Shown here in pieces: positions 26,494 to 35,940 of a stretch of DNA of 64,000 bases (position 1 is the stretch's first letter; each line of letters opens with the position of its first letter). Below the pieces are notes generated by a model. That model was not told the origin of the DNA. It saw only the letters and a program-made list of their open reading frames with translations, and did no database searches. The position numbers were made by a program, and so were the translations under genes. Source of the stretch: an uncultured Carboxylicivirga sp. (GTDB lineage: Bacteria; Bacteroidota; Bacteroidia; Bacteroidales; Marinilabiliaceae); the NCBI GenBank assembly GCA_947491945.1, contig CANLLN010000006.1:124001-188000 (forward strand). Reading direction: 5' to 3'.

Positions 26494-27936
26494 TTATTTA
26501 AGATCATTGAGGCTGTAGCCCTGTTGAACCAGGGCTTCGGGTCGCAGGATACTCTTTAACTTATCGTTGCTTATTAGTTGAAGACGCTCATTGGCCGCAA
26601 AAATATTGATTTTCTCCGTTTGCATGAGTTGTGCCAGGCGCACCGCTGCATGGTAGCCAATATAGGGTATCAATGCCGTACTAATAGCCGGCTGCGAATA
26701 TGCTGGATGGAACTCTTCGGAATTGGGATTGATTTGCAAGTCTGCAAACAAGTTTTTAAGGAGTGTTTGGTTGCAGGCAATCAATAGATTCAGCGTGTCG
26801 AGCAGAGCATGGCCAATGGACGGTATATATGCGTTTAGATCGAGGCATCCTTGCCCACATAGATTGCTTATCTGTTGGTCGTTAGCGTAGATCTTATGAA
26901 CGGCGCTAATTACAAACTCGGGTATCACCGGATTGACCTTGGCCGGCATTATAGAGCTGCCTACCTGACACTTGGGGAGTTGTACTTCACGATTTGCCAT
27001 CAGGTCGGAACCCAGTATGCGCAGGTCGTTCACCATTTTTTCCAGATTCACGGCGTGGGCCTTAAGGGTGGCATGTACTTCCACAAAACGATCGAGGTTA
27101 AGGGTGGCATCGGCCAGGTTTTCACTGCGCGTTAGGGGCAGTCCGGTAAGGTGTTGTAGTTCACTCACCACCTGCATAATAAAGTAGCGCGGTATACTTA
27201 TGCCGGTGCCTATAGCGCCGCCTCCCAGATTCACCTCTTTAATGCGTTCGTGGCATTTGGATACGCGCCACCAATCGCGCGACAAGGCATTGTTATAAGT
27301 ACTGAAAAGGCGGTCGTAGGTGGTGGGAACGGCAGCTTGCATCTGTGTATAGCCTTGCCGTAGCACATTGCGGTGTTTTTGTTCCTGCTGTTCAACCGAC
27401 TGGCGCAGTTCGTTAATGGAGGCCTCTAACTGACTGAGCAGCTGCATAGCAGCCACGGTAAGTGCTGTGGGTATTACATCGTTGGTTGATTGAAATACAT
27501 TGGCCTGCTCAAAGGGATCAATCAGGTCGTATTGACCCGGTGCTTTTCCCATTTCAGCGAGCGCCAGGTTGCTTATGATCTCATTAATATTCATGTTAAT
27601 GGAGGTGCCTGCGCCCCCTTGTATAGCGGGTACAATAAAATGCTCAAAGGCATTGCCGCCACTTAATTTAGTGGCACTCTTCTCCAAGGCATTCAGCTGC
27701 TCATCACTGATAAAGGAGAGCGGTAGCCGCTCAGCTTTATATTTCTGCAAGGCAGCATTTTTAAACTTACGGTAGCTTCGGTAGCAGGCAAGTTTGACCG
27801 TACCCAATGCTTTGTACCATGCGAACGAGAAGCGTGTTTGATCAGGGAAGTTATCAACAGCACGTAACGAGTGTATGCCGTACAGGGCATTATCGGGCAG
27901 TTGCAGGGAGCCTAAAAAATCGTTCTCTGTTCTCAT
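26494..27936 (-). CDS. Aspartate ammonia-lyase-like enzyme
   Basis: The 480-residue protein belongs to the aspartase/fumarase superfamily. Conserved parts are GAGTSINMNINEI at about 108-120, FQSTNDVIPTAL at 148-159, GGAIGTGI near 239-246 and the signature GSSIMPAKVNPVIPE at 326-340 with the catalytic serine loop. The last motif favours aspartase over class II fumarase or argininosuccinate lyase. The TSTNMN region reads TSINMN, so the protein is somewhat divergent and the substrate is not certain. Aspartase would deaminate aspartate to fumarate for anaerobic fumarate respiration. It starts 5 bp after the NtrC-like regulator, so the two are co-transcribed. Confidence 0.78.
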   Translation of the reverse strand: MRTENDFLGSLQLPDNALYGIHSLRAVDNFPDQTRFSFAWYKALGTVKLACYRSYRKFKNAALQKYKAERLPLSFISDEQLNALEKSATKLSGGNAFEHFIVPAIQGGAGTSINMNINEIISNLALAEMGKAPGQYDLIDPFEQANVFQSTNDVIPTALTVAAMQLLSQLEASINELRQSVEQQEQKHRNVLRQGYTQMQAAVPTTYDRLFSTYNNALSRDWWRVSKCHERIKEVNLGGGAIGTGISIPRYFIMQVVSELQHLTGLPLTRSENLADATLNLDRFVEVHATLKAHAVNLEKMVNDLRILGSDLMANREVQLPKCQVGSSIMPAKVNPVIPEFVISAVHKIYANDQQISNLCGQGCLDLNAYIPSIGHALLDTLNLLIACNQTLLKNLFADLQINPNSEEFHPAYSQPAISTALIPYIGYHAAVRLAQLMQTEKINIFAANERLQLISNDKLKSILRPEALVQQGYSLNDLK

Positions 27937-27941
27937 GGTGT

Positions 27942-29105
27942 CTAGTTCATGGGGCGGGCGTAGGCCAGTACATCCGCTTTGGTAATGGTTTCCTGACCCA
28001 ATATAATCAGGCGTTCAATCACATTTCTGAATTCTCGTATGTTACCGGTCCAGTTGATCGTTTGTAGTTCTTCAATGGCATCATCGGTGAAGTTTTTGGG
28101 TACCATGCCCAGTTCATCACAGATAATGGTTTTAAAGTGATCGGTCAGCAGTGGAATATCATCTTTCCGATCGTTGAGCGCCGGCACATGAATTAATATG
28201 ACACTGATGCGGTGGTATAAATCTTCGCGGAAAGTGCCTTTGGCAATCTCCTCCTTGAGGTTTTTATTGGTGGCGGCCAATACGCGTACGTCCACCTTAA
28301 TGTCCTTGTCACTGCCCACGCGGCTTACAATATTCTCCTGTAAGGCACGCAATACTTTGGCTTGTGCAGGCAAACTCATGTCGCCAATCTCATCCAGAAA
28401 AATAGTGCCCCCGTTGGCTTGTTCAAACTTGCCTTTACGCTGCTTGTGAGCCGAGGTAAAGGCACCTTTTTCGTGACCGAATAGTTCACTCTCGATCAGT
28501 TCGGAGGGAATGGCGGCACAGTTTACTTCGATAAAGGGTTTACCGGCACGGTTACTTTTCTCATGCAGCCATCGGGCAACAAGCTCCTTACCTGTTCCAT
28601 TCTCACCCGTAATCAGCACGCGTGCATCGGTGGGTGCCACTTTATCGATCATGGTCTTAACACGTAGGATGGGCTCCGACTCGCCAATCATATCATACGT
28701 TTTACTCACTTTGCGCTTGAGCACTTTGGTTTCTGTAACCAAATCTTTTTTCTCTATGGCATTGCGAATCGTTACCAGCATGCGATTCAGGTCCAGGGGT
28801 TTCTCAATAAAATCGTAGGCTCCTTTTTTGATGGCTTCCACTGCAGTATCGATATTGCCGTGCCCCGATATCATAATAACCGGTGTATCTGAGTTTTCCT
28901 TATGCAGGTGATCCAACACCTCCATGCCATCCATATTGGGCATTTTGATATCGCATAGAATAACATCGTACTTATCGGCTTTAAAGCGTTCGAGCCCCTG
29001 TTCGCCATCTTCGGCCAACTCAACGGTGTGACTTTCGTATTCAAGTATGTCTTTCAGGGTGTTACGAATGCTTCGCTGATCGTCAATCACTAAAATTTTT
29101 GCCAT
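27942..29105 (-). CDS. NtrC-type sigma-54 activator without a DNA-binding domain
   Basis: The 387-residue protein has a receiver domain (phosphoacceptor Asp52 in CDIKMP, Lys102 in FIEKPL) and an AAA+ domain with Walker A GENGTGKE at 168-175 and Walker B GGTIFLDEIGDM at 232-243. The sigma-54 contact loop reads GAFTSA (214-219) instead of the usual GAFTGA. It ends directly after the AAA+ domain, so the Fis-type helix-turn-helix usually found at about 400-460 is missing. Such truncated regulators may work from solution. The cognate histidine kinase is not adjacent. It lies 10 bp after the Ppx/GppA gene and 5 bp before the aspartase-like gene. Confidence 0.9.
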   Translation of the reverse strand: MAKILVIDDQRSIRNTLKDILEYESHTVELAEDGEQGLERFKADKYDVILCDIKMPNMDGMEVLDHLHKENSDTPVIMISGHGNIDTAVEAIKKGAYDFIEKPLDLNRMLVTIRNAIEKKDLVTETKVLKRKVSKTYDMIGESEPILRVKTMIDKVAPTDARVLITGENGTGKELVARWLHEKSNRAGKPFIEVNCAAIPSELIESELFGHEKGAFTSAHKQRKGKFEQANGGTIFLDEIGDMSLPAQAKVLRALQENIVSRVGSDKDIKVDVRVLAATNKNLKEEIAKGTFREDLYHRISVILIHVPALNDRKDDIPLLTDHFKTIICDELGMVPKNFTDDAIEELQTINWTGNIREFRNVIERLIILGQETITKADVLAYARPMN

Positions 29106-29115
29106 CTTATTTTGC

Positions 29116-30045
29116 TTATAGCTGCTTATTCACAATTTGGTAGATGGTGCCTTCTTTGAGGGCAAAGGCACATTGCCAGATTTCTTTAATATTAAATTCA
29201 TTAACGATGAAGTTAATAAAAATACTCGCTAATACAATCATATCAACACGGTGCGAGTCCAGGCGTTTCATGTTAAGCCGTTCCTCCGTGGTGGAGCGCA
29301 GAAACTGTTCATGCAGTGCTTGTGCGCTGTCAATAAGTATTCGGTAGGTCATTACCTTTTCCATGTCGAGATGCGGATGGTGTACTCCGGCCAACATTGC
29401 CGCCAGGGTATCGAAGGAGCCAGAGGATCCAATAAGGGTGGAGCAGGGAAATTTGCTCAGTGCTTCGTATAGCAGGGTGAGTTCTGATTTTATGTATTGC
29501 TCAACAGCGTCAATCTCCTCCTGTTTAATAGGGTTGGATGGCTGAAAGCGATCGAGCAGACGTGCCACGCCCAGATCAAAGCTGTGCTTCCACATTACGC
29601 CGTCTTTGTTGGCAATAATAAACTCGTTGGATCCACCGCCTATATCGAGTATCAGAACGCGCTCCTCGCCAATGGGCACCACCTGCTTGATGCCGTCAAA
29701 AATCAGTTCGGCTTCCTTTTGTCCGTCTATCACCTGTATGTCCAGACCAAGTTCCTGTTTTACCCGCTCAACAAAGTCCTGTCCGTTGGAGGCACTGCGT
29801 ATGGCGGCGGTGGCCATGCACACCACTTTATCCACCTTGTATTGTGCAATGGTGTTTAAGTGGGTCTTCAGCGCAAGAAGGCCCCTTTCCATTGCCTCGG
29901 GAACAATCTTTTTATCGTTGATGCCGCCTTTTCCCAACTTGGCCGGGTATTTATTCTCAAGTAAGATGGTGTAGCTATTCTCCGTTTGTTCGGCAATCAA
30001 CAGGTTAAAGGTGTTGGTGCCTAAGTCAATTATTGCAATTCTCAT
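29116..30045 (-). CDS. Ppx/GppA exopolyphosphatase family protein
   Basis: The 309-residue protein (from ATG 30045, MRIAIIDLGTNTFNLL) belongs to the sugar-kinase/Hsp70 ATPase fold family that hydrolyses polyphosphate or pppGpp. Conserved segments are IDLGTNTFNLL, the AAIRSASNGQDF motif and DIGGGSNEF with the acidic residue of the active site. It lacks the extra C-terminal HD-like domains of long Ppx, so it is the short type found in many Bacteroidota. A longer frame to 30108 has an unrelated N-terminus. It lies 10 bp before the regulator gene. Whether it prefers polyphosphate or pppGpp is not visible. Confidence 0.9.
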   Translation of the reverse strand: MRIAIIDLGTNTFNLLIAEQTENSYTILLENKYPAKLGKGGINDKKIVPEAMERGLLALKTHLNTIAQYKVDKVVCMATAAIRSASNGQDFVERVKQELGLDIQVIDGQKEAELIFDGIKQVVPIGEERVLILDIGGGSNEFIIANKDGVMWKHSFDLGVARLLDRFQPSNPIKQEEIDAVEQYIKSELTLLYEALSKFPCSTLIGSSGSFDTLAAMLAGVHHPHLDMEKVMTYRILIDSAQALHEQFLRSTTEERLNMKRLDSHRVDMIVLASIFINFIVNEFNIKEIWQCAFALKEGTIYQIVNKQL

Positions 30046-30091
30046 ATTATGATTTTCTATCCGATTCGAAAGATAATAAAATACATAAAAG

Positions 30092-30126
30092 AAAGGGCTG
30101 TCCATCAAAAATGGAAGCAGCCCTTT
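30092..30126 (-). terminator. Intrinsic terminator after the ABC permease (minus strand)
   Basis: AAAGGGCTG at 30092-30100 and CAGCCCTTT at 30118-30126 are perfectly complementary, with an inner TCCA/TGGA extension; on the minus strand the stem is followed by TCTTTTATG. It separates the exporter genes from ppx. Confidence 0.85.
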
Positions 30127-30146
30127 TATCTAATTATCTCTTTCTA

Positions 30147-31499
30147 CTAGCGACCCGAATAACGGAACCATTTCCATAGCTCCTTATACGTTACTTTTTT
30201 ACCGTACATTAGTATGCCGGTACGATAAATGCGCCCTGCAAACCAGGTGGTGAAAACAAAAGTAGCAACCAGTAGGGTCATGGATAGAGCCATTTGCCAT
30301 ACGGGAGGCTCAAAGGGTATGCGGGCCATCATTACCACGGGTGAGGTAAAAGGAATCATCGAAAACCAAAAGGCCAAATCGCCGGCCGGGTTGCGAAAAG
30401 CCGCCATGGCTACGTAGATGGACAGGATGAGGGGCATCATCACGGGCATCACAAATTGCTGACTGTCGGCCTCGTTATCAAGGGCAGCGCCCAAGGCTGC
30501 AAACAGACTAGCGTAGAGGAGGTATCCGCCCAGGAAATAAAAGATAAATAGTAGCAGGCTGCCCACCAGATTGAGTGACATCACCTGATCCAAAATATTA
30601 TTAAAGCCATCGGCAAAGGCAGCGGCCTGATTGCTGTCGCCTGCCTCCTGCATATCCATGCCGGCCATAACCTGCATTTGCTCTGCTTTTCCCGATGAGG
30701 TTACATCGGCAGCAAAAACTGTATGCAACACCCCTACAATGGCGATGGTTAACACGATCCACAGCATAAATTGTGTAAGAGCCACCAGGGCAATACCAAT
30801 AATTTTTCCCATCATCAGCTGAAAGGGTTTTACCGATGACACAATGACTTCTACAATGCGGTTTACCTTTTCTTCCATCACACCCCGCATTACCTGCATG
30901 CCATACACCAGCACAAACATATAGATCATCATGGCAAATACGATGGCTGCAATCATTACCAGCTCTGTAGAGCTTTCTTTTTCAGAGCCATCCTCGGCAA
31001 GCTTAATGGTCTTCAGGTCAATCTTTACATTGTTGATTTCCTTGATGATGTTATCCAGACCATCAATCTGGTAGCTGCCCAGCTTTTCTTTCTCCAGATA
31101 GCGTTCAAGACTGCGCGATATATGGTCTTTCACATCAATGGTGATCTGTGTCTCGGAGTAGATTTTAACGGCATCAGGGCGTTTCAGCAGGTTATCTTCT
31201 ATCACCAGGTAGGCGTGGTAGCCTTCTTCCCGGTAATTTTCAGCCAGCCCTTCCGTATCTTCCGTTTTCAGCCAGCTAAACTTCAGAAACTCGGTGCTAT
31301 TAATGCGGTTGGTGTAAAGGCCGGTCTCATCAATAACGGCTATGTTTTTTTCTTCAGTATCCTCCATGGAGGCAAACCAACCGGGCAGTACCATCATGGC
31401 GGCGAACAGAATGGGGCCGATGATGGTCATTACAATAAAGCTTTTTTTCTTAACTCGGGTGGAATATTCCCGTTGTATGATTAATGATATTTTGCTCAT
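30147..31499 (-). CDS. ABC-2 type transporter permease (NatB/YhaP-like)
   Basis: The 450-residue membrane protein pairs with the ATPase encoded just upstream (6 bp). It has an N-terminal transmembrane helix (FIVMTIIGPILFAAMMVLP), a soluble extracytoplasmic domain of about 150 residues beginning with KNIAVIDETGLY, and about five C-terminal helices, for example MMIYMFVLVYGMQVM and MLWIVLTIAIVGVLH. This is the topology of NatB-like ABC-2 exporters. The family is known for sodium or drug efflux in Bacillus, but the substrate here cannot be predicted. The operon ends at the terminator at 30092. Confidence 0.88.
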   Translation of the reverse strand: MSKISLIIQREYSTRVKKKSFIVMTIIGPILFAAMMVLPGWFASMEDTEEKNIAVIDETGLYTNRINSTEFLKFSWLKTEDTEGLAENYREEGYHAYLVIEDNLLKRPDAVKIYSETQITIDVKDHISRSLERYLEKEKLGSYQIDGLDNIIKEINNVKIDLKTIKLAEDGSEKESSTELVMIAAIVFAMMIYMFVLVYGMQVMRGVMEEKVNRIVEVIVSSVKPFQLMMGKIIGIALVALTQFMLWIVLTIAIVGVLHTVFAADVTSSGKAEQMQVMAGMDMQEAGDSNQAAAFADGFNNILDQVMSLNLVGSLLLFIFYFLGGYLLYASLFAALGAALDNEADSQQFVMPVMMPLILSIYVAMAAFRNPAGDLAFWFSMIPFTSPVVMMARIPFEPPVWQMALSMTLLVATFVFTTWFAGRIYRTGILMYGKKVTYKELWKWFRYSGR

Positions 31500-31505
31500 A
31501 GTAGA

Positions 31506-32435
31506 TTATTTTCCGGTTTGATTACTGTGTTCAACAACTTTAATAAAGATGTCGTTCATAGTGGGTAATACTTCATGCAGACCATAGATTTTCACATCAT
31601 CAATCACGCTGTATAACAGTTGATTGATGGAGGCATTGTTGAGCATTTTTACATATGCAGTGTGGTGTCCGTTGGTCTTCTCAATATTTTCTACCTGGAA
31701 GTCGTTGCTCAGTTGTTGGCGGATGAGATTACTATCGCCTGCAAACTCCAGTTTAACCAGATTGTCTTTATAACTCTGACGGATGGTGTCGATGGGGCCA
31801 TTGAGGATGGTCTTTGATTTGTTAATCAGTGTGATGTGATCGCACAACTCCTCTACCGATCCCATGTTATGGGTCGAAAATAAAATGGTGGCGCCTTCCT
31901 CTTTCAGTTTAATTATTTCCTGTTTTAGCAGGTTGGCGTTAATAGGGTCAAAACCGCTAAAAGGCTCGTCGAAAATCAGTAGTTTGGGGTTGTGTAATAC
32001 CGTTACCACAAATTGAATCTTTTGCTGCATCCCCTTGGAAAGCTCTTCTACTTTCTTATCCCACCAAGGTTGTATCTCAAATTTTTCAAACCAATAGCGC
32101 AGTTTTTTAATGGCATCGTTGCGGGTGAGTCCTTTCATGCGGGCCAGATAGATGGCTTGTTCGCCCACCTTCATTTTTTTGTACAGCCCACGCTCTTCGG
32201 GTAAATAACCAATGCGGCTCACGTCATCAGCACGCAGTGCTTGTCCATTTAATAGTATTTCACCCGAGTCGGGACCCGTGATTTGGTTGATAATGCGTAT
32301 CAAGGTGGTTTTGCCGGCTCCGTTAGGTCCCAGCAAGCCGTAGATGCTGTTTTCGGGCACCTCCATGTTCACATAATCAAGCGCCAGGTGGTTAGCATAT
32401 TTTTTAACCACTTGTTTAGCTTCCAGAAACATCAT
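31506..32435 (-). CDS. ABC transporter ATPase (NatA-like)
   Basis: The 309-residue ATPase has Walker A GPNGAGKTT near residue 35, the LSKGMQQKIQ signature near 138 and Walker B LLIFDEPFSGFDP near 155. The C-terminal 80 residues correspond to the DUF4162-type extension found on ATPases for ABC-2 exporters. It precedes the permease by 6 bp and is the first gene of a two-gene exporter operon on the minus strand. Two adjacent ATGs (32435 and 32432) are equivalent starts. The exported substrate is unknown. Confidence 0.93.
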   Translation of the reverse strand: MMFLEAKQVVKKYANHLALDYVNMEVPENSIYGLLGPNGAGKTTLIRIINQITGPDSGEILLNGQALRADDVSRIGYLPEERGLYKKMKVGEQAIYLARMKGLTRNDAIKKLRYWFEKFEIQPWWDKKVEELSKGMQQKIQFVVTVLHNPKLLIFDEPFSGFDPINANLLKQEIIKLKEEGATILFSTHNMGSVEELCDHITLINKSKTILNGPIDTIRQSYKDNLVKLEFAGDSNLIRQQLSNDFQVENIEKTNGHHTAYVKMLNNASINQLLYSVIDDVKIYGLHEVLPTMNDIFIKVVEHSNQTGK

Positions 32436-32498
32436 AGCTTAGTTTATTTGTTTGGCGCATGAAGATAGTACTTTTTATGAGTACTATAAAATAGGGGC

Positions 32499-32939
32499 TT
32501 AGAACCAGCCGGCACCCAGTTGCTCGCGGAAGGGCCAGGGGATGGAGGCCACCACCAGCAGCAGACCCAGCAGGTTGTACCAAAAAAGACGTTTATGGGT
32601 GGTGTAATTGCTGTATATCTTGGCTTTGGCGGCACTGTGTACAATCAATATAGTCGCAATCAGCATCATAAGCGGATGCTCAAGCGTAAAAAAACGCAGT
32701 AGGGTGCTTTTCATCATGCCGGCATCAAACAGCACCTTGCTGCTGATGGCATAGAGCGCCACGCCTGCCACAAACTGAATGGTAAATACAATTGCATGCA
32801 GCTTGACAATGGAATGATGCTTATGGGTGTATTTTCGTTCCTTAAGCCAGTTGTTCAGGCTCATGATGAGGGTAACCAAAAAAAGGGCCAGAATGATATA
32901 ACGCAGGCCACTGTGGAGATGTAAAAGTCCGTTGTACAT
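32499..32939 (-). CDS. Small four-helix membrane protein
   Basis: From ATG 32939 the product is 146 residues, starting MYNGLLHLHSGLRY. The upstream 12 codons of the longer frame are unlikely. Four hydrophobic helices are seen (around residues 8-26, 48-66, 80-98 and 113-131) with His residues near helix ends, as in small cytochrome b561-like proteins, although haem binding is not established. The family appears common in Bacteroidota but has no assigned function that I can recognise. It lies 63 bp before the ABC ATPase start and could be in its own unit. Confidence 0.65.
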   Translation of the reverse strand: MYNGLLHLHSGLRYIILALFLVTLIMSLNNWLKERKYTHKHHSIVKLHAIVFTIQFVAGVALYAISSKVLFDAGMMKSTLLRFFTLEHPLMMLIATILIVHSAAKAKIYSNYTTHKRLFWYNLLGLLLVVASIPWPFREQLGAGWF

Positions 32940-33034
32940 ATTTTCTTTTTTTAAGAAAGAAACATACTCACACATTAATTGTTCTTACGGACGGCCATCT
33001 TCTTTATTCCAGGCTAAATTGGTATTGCAAAAGT

Positions 33035-33934
33035 CTACTCTCTGCTGATTAACCAGTACGAGGTGATGCGTTTAACAAAAGACTTGGCATCTTCTGTAAA
33101 AAGTTTACCCAGCAAGGGCCATATCTCACGATGGATATGTTCGCGTTCGGCCTCTAAAGATTTTATGAGGCTTTCTTTATCTGCCGCACTTACGACAGCA
33201 AGCGGCAATTTACTAATAATTTGAATGGTTTCAGCAATATTATGGTCGTCACCCAGCAGGTCAGATGCTTGCTTTAGCGAGGATGCATAGTGTTTGAAAA
33301 ACTCGGGCCATACCTCACGGATCAATATCATCTGATTAAGCAGGTACTTTACACATTTACGCAATTCATGCAAGGGATGATCATCTAGTTTTAGTTGTGC
33401 TTCAGATATTTTATTCAGGCACTGATTATACGAATTAGTAACCCCCTGACGGATCGTGTGGGGTCCCAGGAAATTAGTGGGGTATTCTTCCAGACCTTGC
33501 TTCGAAAGTATCATCTGTTCCTGAATGGTTTCCAGGGTTTGATTGTCGATCAGTCGCTTAAGTTCGGCCTCTTTTCGTGTGTTCAAATATTCAACTATTC
33601 GGATAAATACTGTCTCAGGAATCTTTAACTCATCGGCCTCAAAGTTTTCGGCCAGGTAAGTGATGATGACATGGTAGTCGCGTAGGCTGGATAGTTGTCG
33701 TGCCAGATCGCGGTAGCGCATATTCTCTTCCTGATAAAGCTCTTCGCCAATATCCCAGCGGACAAGTCGCAGGATGGCTCTGATTCGTTTGAGCGCCTTG
33801 CGGATTTCATGAACTGTGATATCTATGTTGTCAGGAATAGTTGTCAGGTGTTCGATAAAGGTGAATTGCTCGCGTAAAACCCGTGTTACTCCGTCTTGCA
33901 GTTCTTCCTCGTTGTCAATGGCAAATCGATACAT
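33035..33934 (-). CDS. CHAD domain protein
   Basis: The 299-residue protein carries a CHAD domain (conserved histidine alpha-helical domain) with HEIRKALKRIRAILRLVR near residue 40 and a second basic helix with HELRKCVKYLLNQM near 200. CHAD domains bind inorganic polyphosphate through such basic faces. No enzymatic CYTH domain is attached. I choose ATG 33934 over a GTG at 33940. A CotH-like kinase gene is divergent at 110 bp and a Ppx/GppA gene lies 3 kb away, so a link to polyphosphate is suggested but not shown. Confidence 0.88.
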   Translation of the reverse strand: MYRFAIDNEEELQDGVTRVLREQFTFIEHLTTIPDNIDITVHEIRKALKRIRAILRLVRWDIGEELYQEENMRYRDLARQLSSLRDYHVIITYLAENFEADELKIPETVFIRIVEYLNTRKEAELKRLIDNQTLETIQEQMILSKQGLEEYPTNFLGPHTIRQGVTNSYNQCLNKISEAQLKLDDHPLHELRKCVKYLLNQMILIREVWPEFFKHYASSLKQASDLLGDDHNIAETIQIISKLPLAVVSAADKESLIKSLEAEREHIHREIWPLLGKLFTEDAKSFVKRITSYWLISRE

Positions 33935-34043
33935 AATCACTTAGTTTTAAAACTTCAAACTACGACTTAATATTTTCAATATCAAGCCGATTTTTACTAC
34001 TGCTATTTTTTTTTGTAATTTCTTACAAAAACCAACAATCGTG

Positions 34044-35081
34044 ATGTTGATAAGTCGCTATCATATTTTAGTTGTATTAGTTACAATGCCCTTGTGCCTG
34101 CATGGGCAAACAGCCGACACTACATTTTATCCTTCTTTTTTTGAGGGTGATAATGTGCTTAGGGTCAGTCTGTACTTCGATATCAGTCAACATATTCGTA
34201 AGAGTGAAGAATATAGTGATGGAGCCATTGTCGTTTACGATGCCAAAGGGGATTCGGTACGTCATAAAGTACGCTGTAAGGCGCGGGGTAATTATCGCAG
34301 GGACAACTGCTTTTTCCCACCTGTGATGCTTAATTTTAAGCCCGATACTCTTTTTACCACCGATGGCTACCTTACCAAGATGAAGCTGGTGAGTCACTGT
34401 GTAAATTCTAAAGCATATCTTAAATATCTGTACAAAGAGTACTTAGTTTATAAGCTGTGGGAACAGCTGAGTCCTTATGCGCTGCGCACGCGCTTGCTCG
34501 ATGTGCAGTATTTTGATGAAGGTAAAAAGGGGAAACACTACCGGGTGGCTGCCTTTATTATCGAACCCATGTATATGATGGCGCAACGTACTAACAGCGC
34601 GGAGGTGAAAGGCGAATATTTTAACGATGCAGTAATTAATGAGCTGGATGCCGACCGGGTTGCTTTTTTTAATTATATGATTGGAAATACGGATTGGCGC
34701 ATTAAGAGTGCTCATAATATTAAGTTTATCAAGTCGTTGGAGCAGGGGCGCGAAGAGGTCACTGCCATTCCCTACGATTTTGATCATGCCGGCTTGATCA
34801 ATGCCGCCTATGCCAAGCCATCGGAATGGTCACGTGCCACGAAGGTGACGGAGCGTGATTATATCGGCCGCTGTAGAAGCTATAATGATAATTACCTGAC
34901 TCTGATTGAAGAGTTTCTGGCGGCTGAGGAGCAGATATACGCTACTATCCTTGATTTTGAGTATCTTGATGAAGGAGATCGTAAAGATATATACCGGTAT
35001 ATCTCTTCGTTTTATAAAGAGCTGAAGCGTGGTAAGAGCTTTATTCGTATGCTGCATAATAACTGCATGAACCGTTACTGA
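34044..35081 (+). CDS. Exported CotH-like kinase family protein
   Basis: The 345-residue protein begins with a signal peptide (VLVTMPLCLHG) and then shows features of the CotH kinase family. These are a KYLYKEYLVYKLWEQLSP segment, NYMIGNTDWRIKSAHNIK near residue 213 and AIPYDFDHAGLINAAYA near 245. The NTDWxxxxxHN and PYDFDxxG motifs are the active-site type signatures of CotH-like kinases. The substrate in Bacteroidota is unknown. ATG 34044 is preferred over GTG 34041. Location is predicted to be extracytoplasmic. It is divergent from the CHAD gene and followed by the epimerase-like gene after 31 bp. Confidence 0.72.
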   Translation: MLISRYHILVVLVTMPLCLHGQTADTTFYPSFFEGDNVLRVSLYFDISQHIRKSEEYSDGAIVVYDAKGDSVRHKVRCKARGNYRRDNCFFPPVMLNFKPDTLFTTDGYLTKMKLVSHCVNSKAYLKYLYKEYLVYKLWEQLSPYALRTRLLDVQYFDEGKKGKHYRVAAFIIEPMYMMAQRTNSAEVKGEYFNDAVINELDADRVAFFNYMIGNTDWRIKSAHNIKFIKSLEQGREEVTAIPYDFDHAGLINAAYAKPSEWSRATKVTERDYIGRCRSYNDNYLTLIEEFLAAEEQIYATILDFEYLDEGDRKDIYRYISSFYKELKRGKSFIRMLHNNCMNRY

Positions 35082-35112
35082 AACATTTGAACACCGTAGC
35101 GGTTAGTAGTAT

Positions 35113-35919
35113 ATGAATGGTACAATTAGTATTTTGGGTTGTGGCTGGTTGGGATTTCCGCTTGCTACATCATTGCATAAAAAAGGCTGGCGTGTAAAGG
35201 GGTCCACTACCACACCTCAAAAGATGGAGGCCCTCAGTCGTGCAGGTATTGAGCCGTACTGTATCGATATTACTAAGCTGTCAGATGGGGATCGTGATTT
35301 TTTCAAGGCGGATACACTGCTGGTAAATATTCCGCCAACGCGCTTGCTCAGGCAACCCCGTGCTTATCTGCCATTACTGGAAGTCATCAAACAAGAGGGC
35401 CCGGCAAATCTTATTCTAATCAGTTCAACCTCGGTTTATCCCCTGCTTAATCGCGAGGTGGTTGAGGACGATACCAACCAGATGAGCGATGATGCCCATC
35501 CGCTTTTGGCCATCGAACGTATGTTTCAAAAGTTACCGTCACGTTGCACTGTTGTTCGTTTTGGCGGACTGGTGGGGGGTGCGCGTTACCCCGGGCGATT
35601 TTTTACGGCCGATCGTGCAGTGAGTGGAGCTCGGCAAGCGGTTAACCTCATTCATTTAGACGATTGTCTATTGATTATTGAATCCATTTTGCAGCAGGAC
35701 TGCTACGGTGAGGTGTTTAATGGGGTGGCCGATACGCATCCTGCCAAAGCTGATTTTTATGCACGTGCCGCACAGCTCAAGGGGCGTGAAATACCACATT
35801 TTATCCATGATAGCGAGGGGTTTAAAATTATATCCAATGCAAAGGTTAAGCAACAACTGGGCATACAATTATATCATCCTGATTTAATGGCAATGCTGGA
35901 AAATGAGGCGCTTTGGTAA
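35113..35919 (+). CDS. NAD-binding epimerase/dehydratase-like protein (YeeZ type)
   Basis: The 268-residue protein has a Rossmann start, ISILGCGWLGFPLATSL, with the GxGxxG dinucleotide loop at residues 9-14. It has an SSTSVYP segment near 98 and lacks the classical YxxxK catalytic motif. This pattern fits the YeeZ/atypical SDR group, whose reaction is not established. It is cytosolic, with no signal peptide. It lies 31 bp after the CotH-like gene and 128 bp before aspartate kinase, which has its own promoter. Confidence 0.78.
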   Translation: MNGTISILGCGWLGFPLATSLHKKGWRVKGSTTTPQKMEALSRAGIEPYCIDITKLSDGDRDFFKADTLLVNIPPTRLLRQPRAYLPLLEVIKQEGPANLILISSTSVYPLLNREVVEDDTNQMSDDAHPLLAIERMFQKLPSRCTVVRFGGLVGGARYPGRFFTADRAVSGARQAVNLIHLDDCLLIIESILQQDCYGEVFNGVADTHPAKADFYARAAQLKGREIPHFIHDSEGFKIISNAKVKQQLGIQLYHPDLMAMLENEALW

Positions 35920-35940
35920 TTCTTCCAGTGAGTTGAGTAT

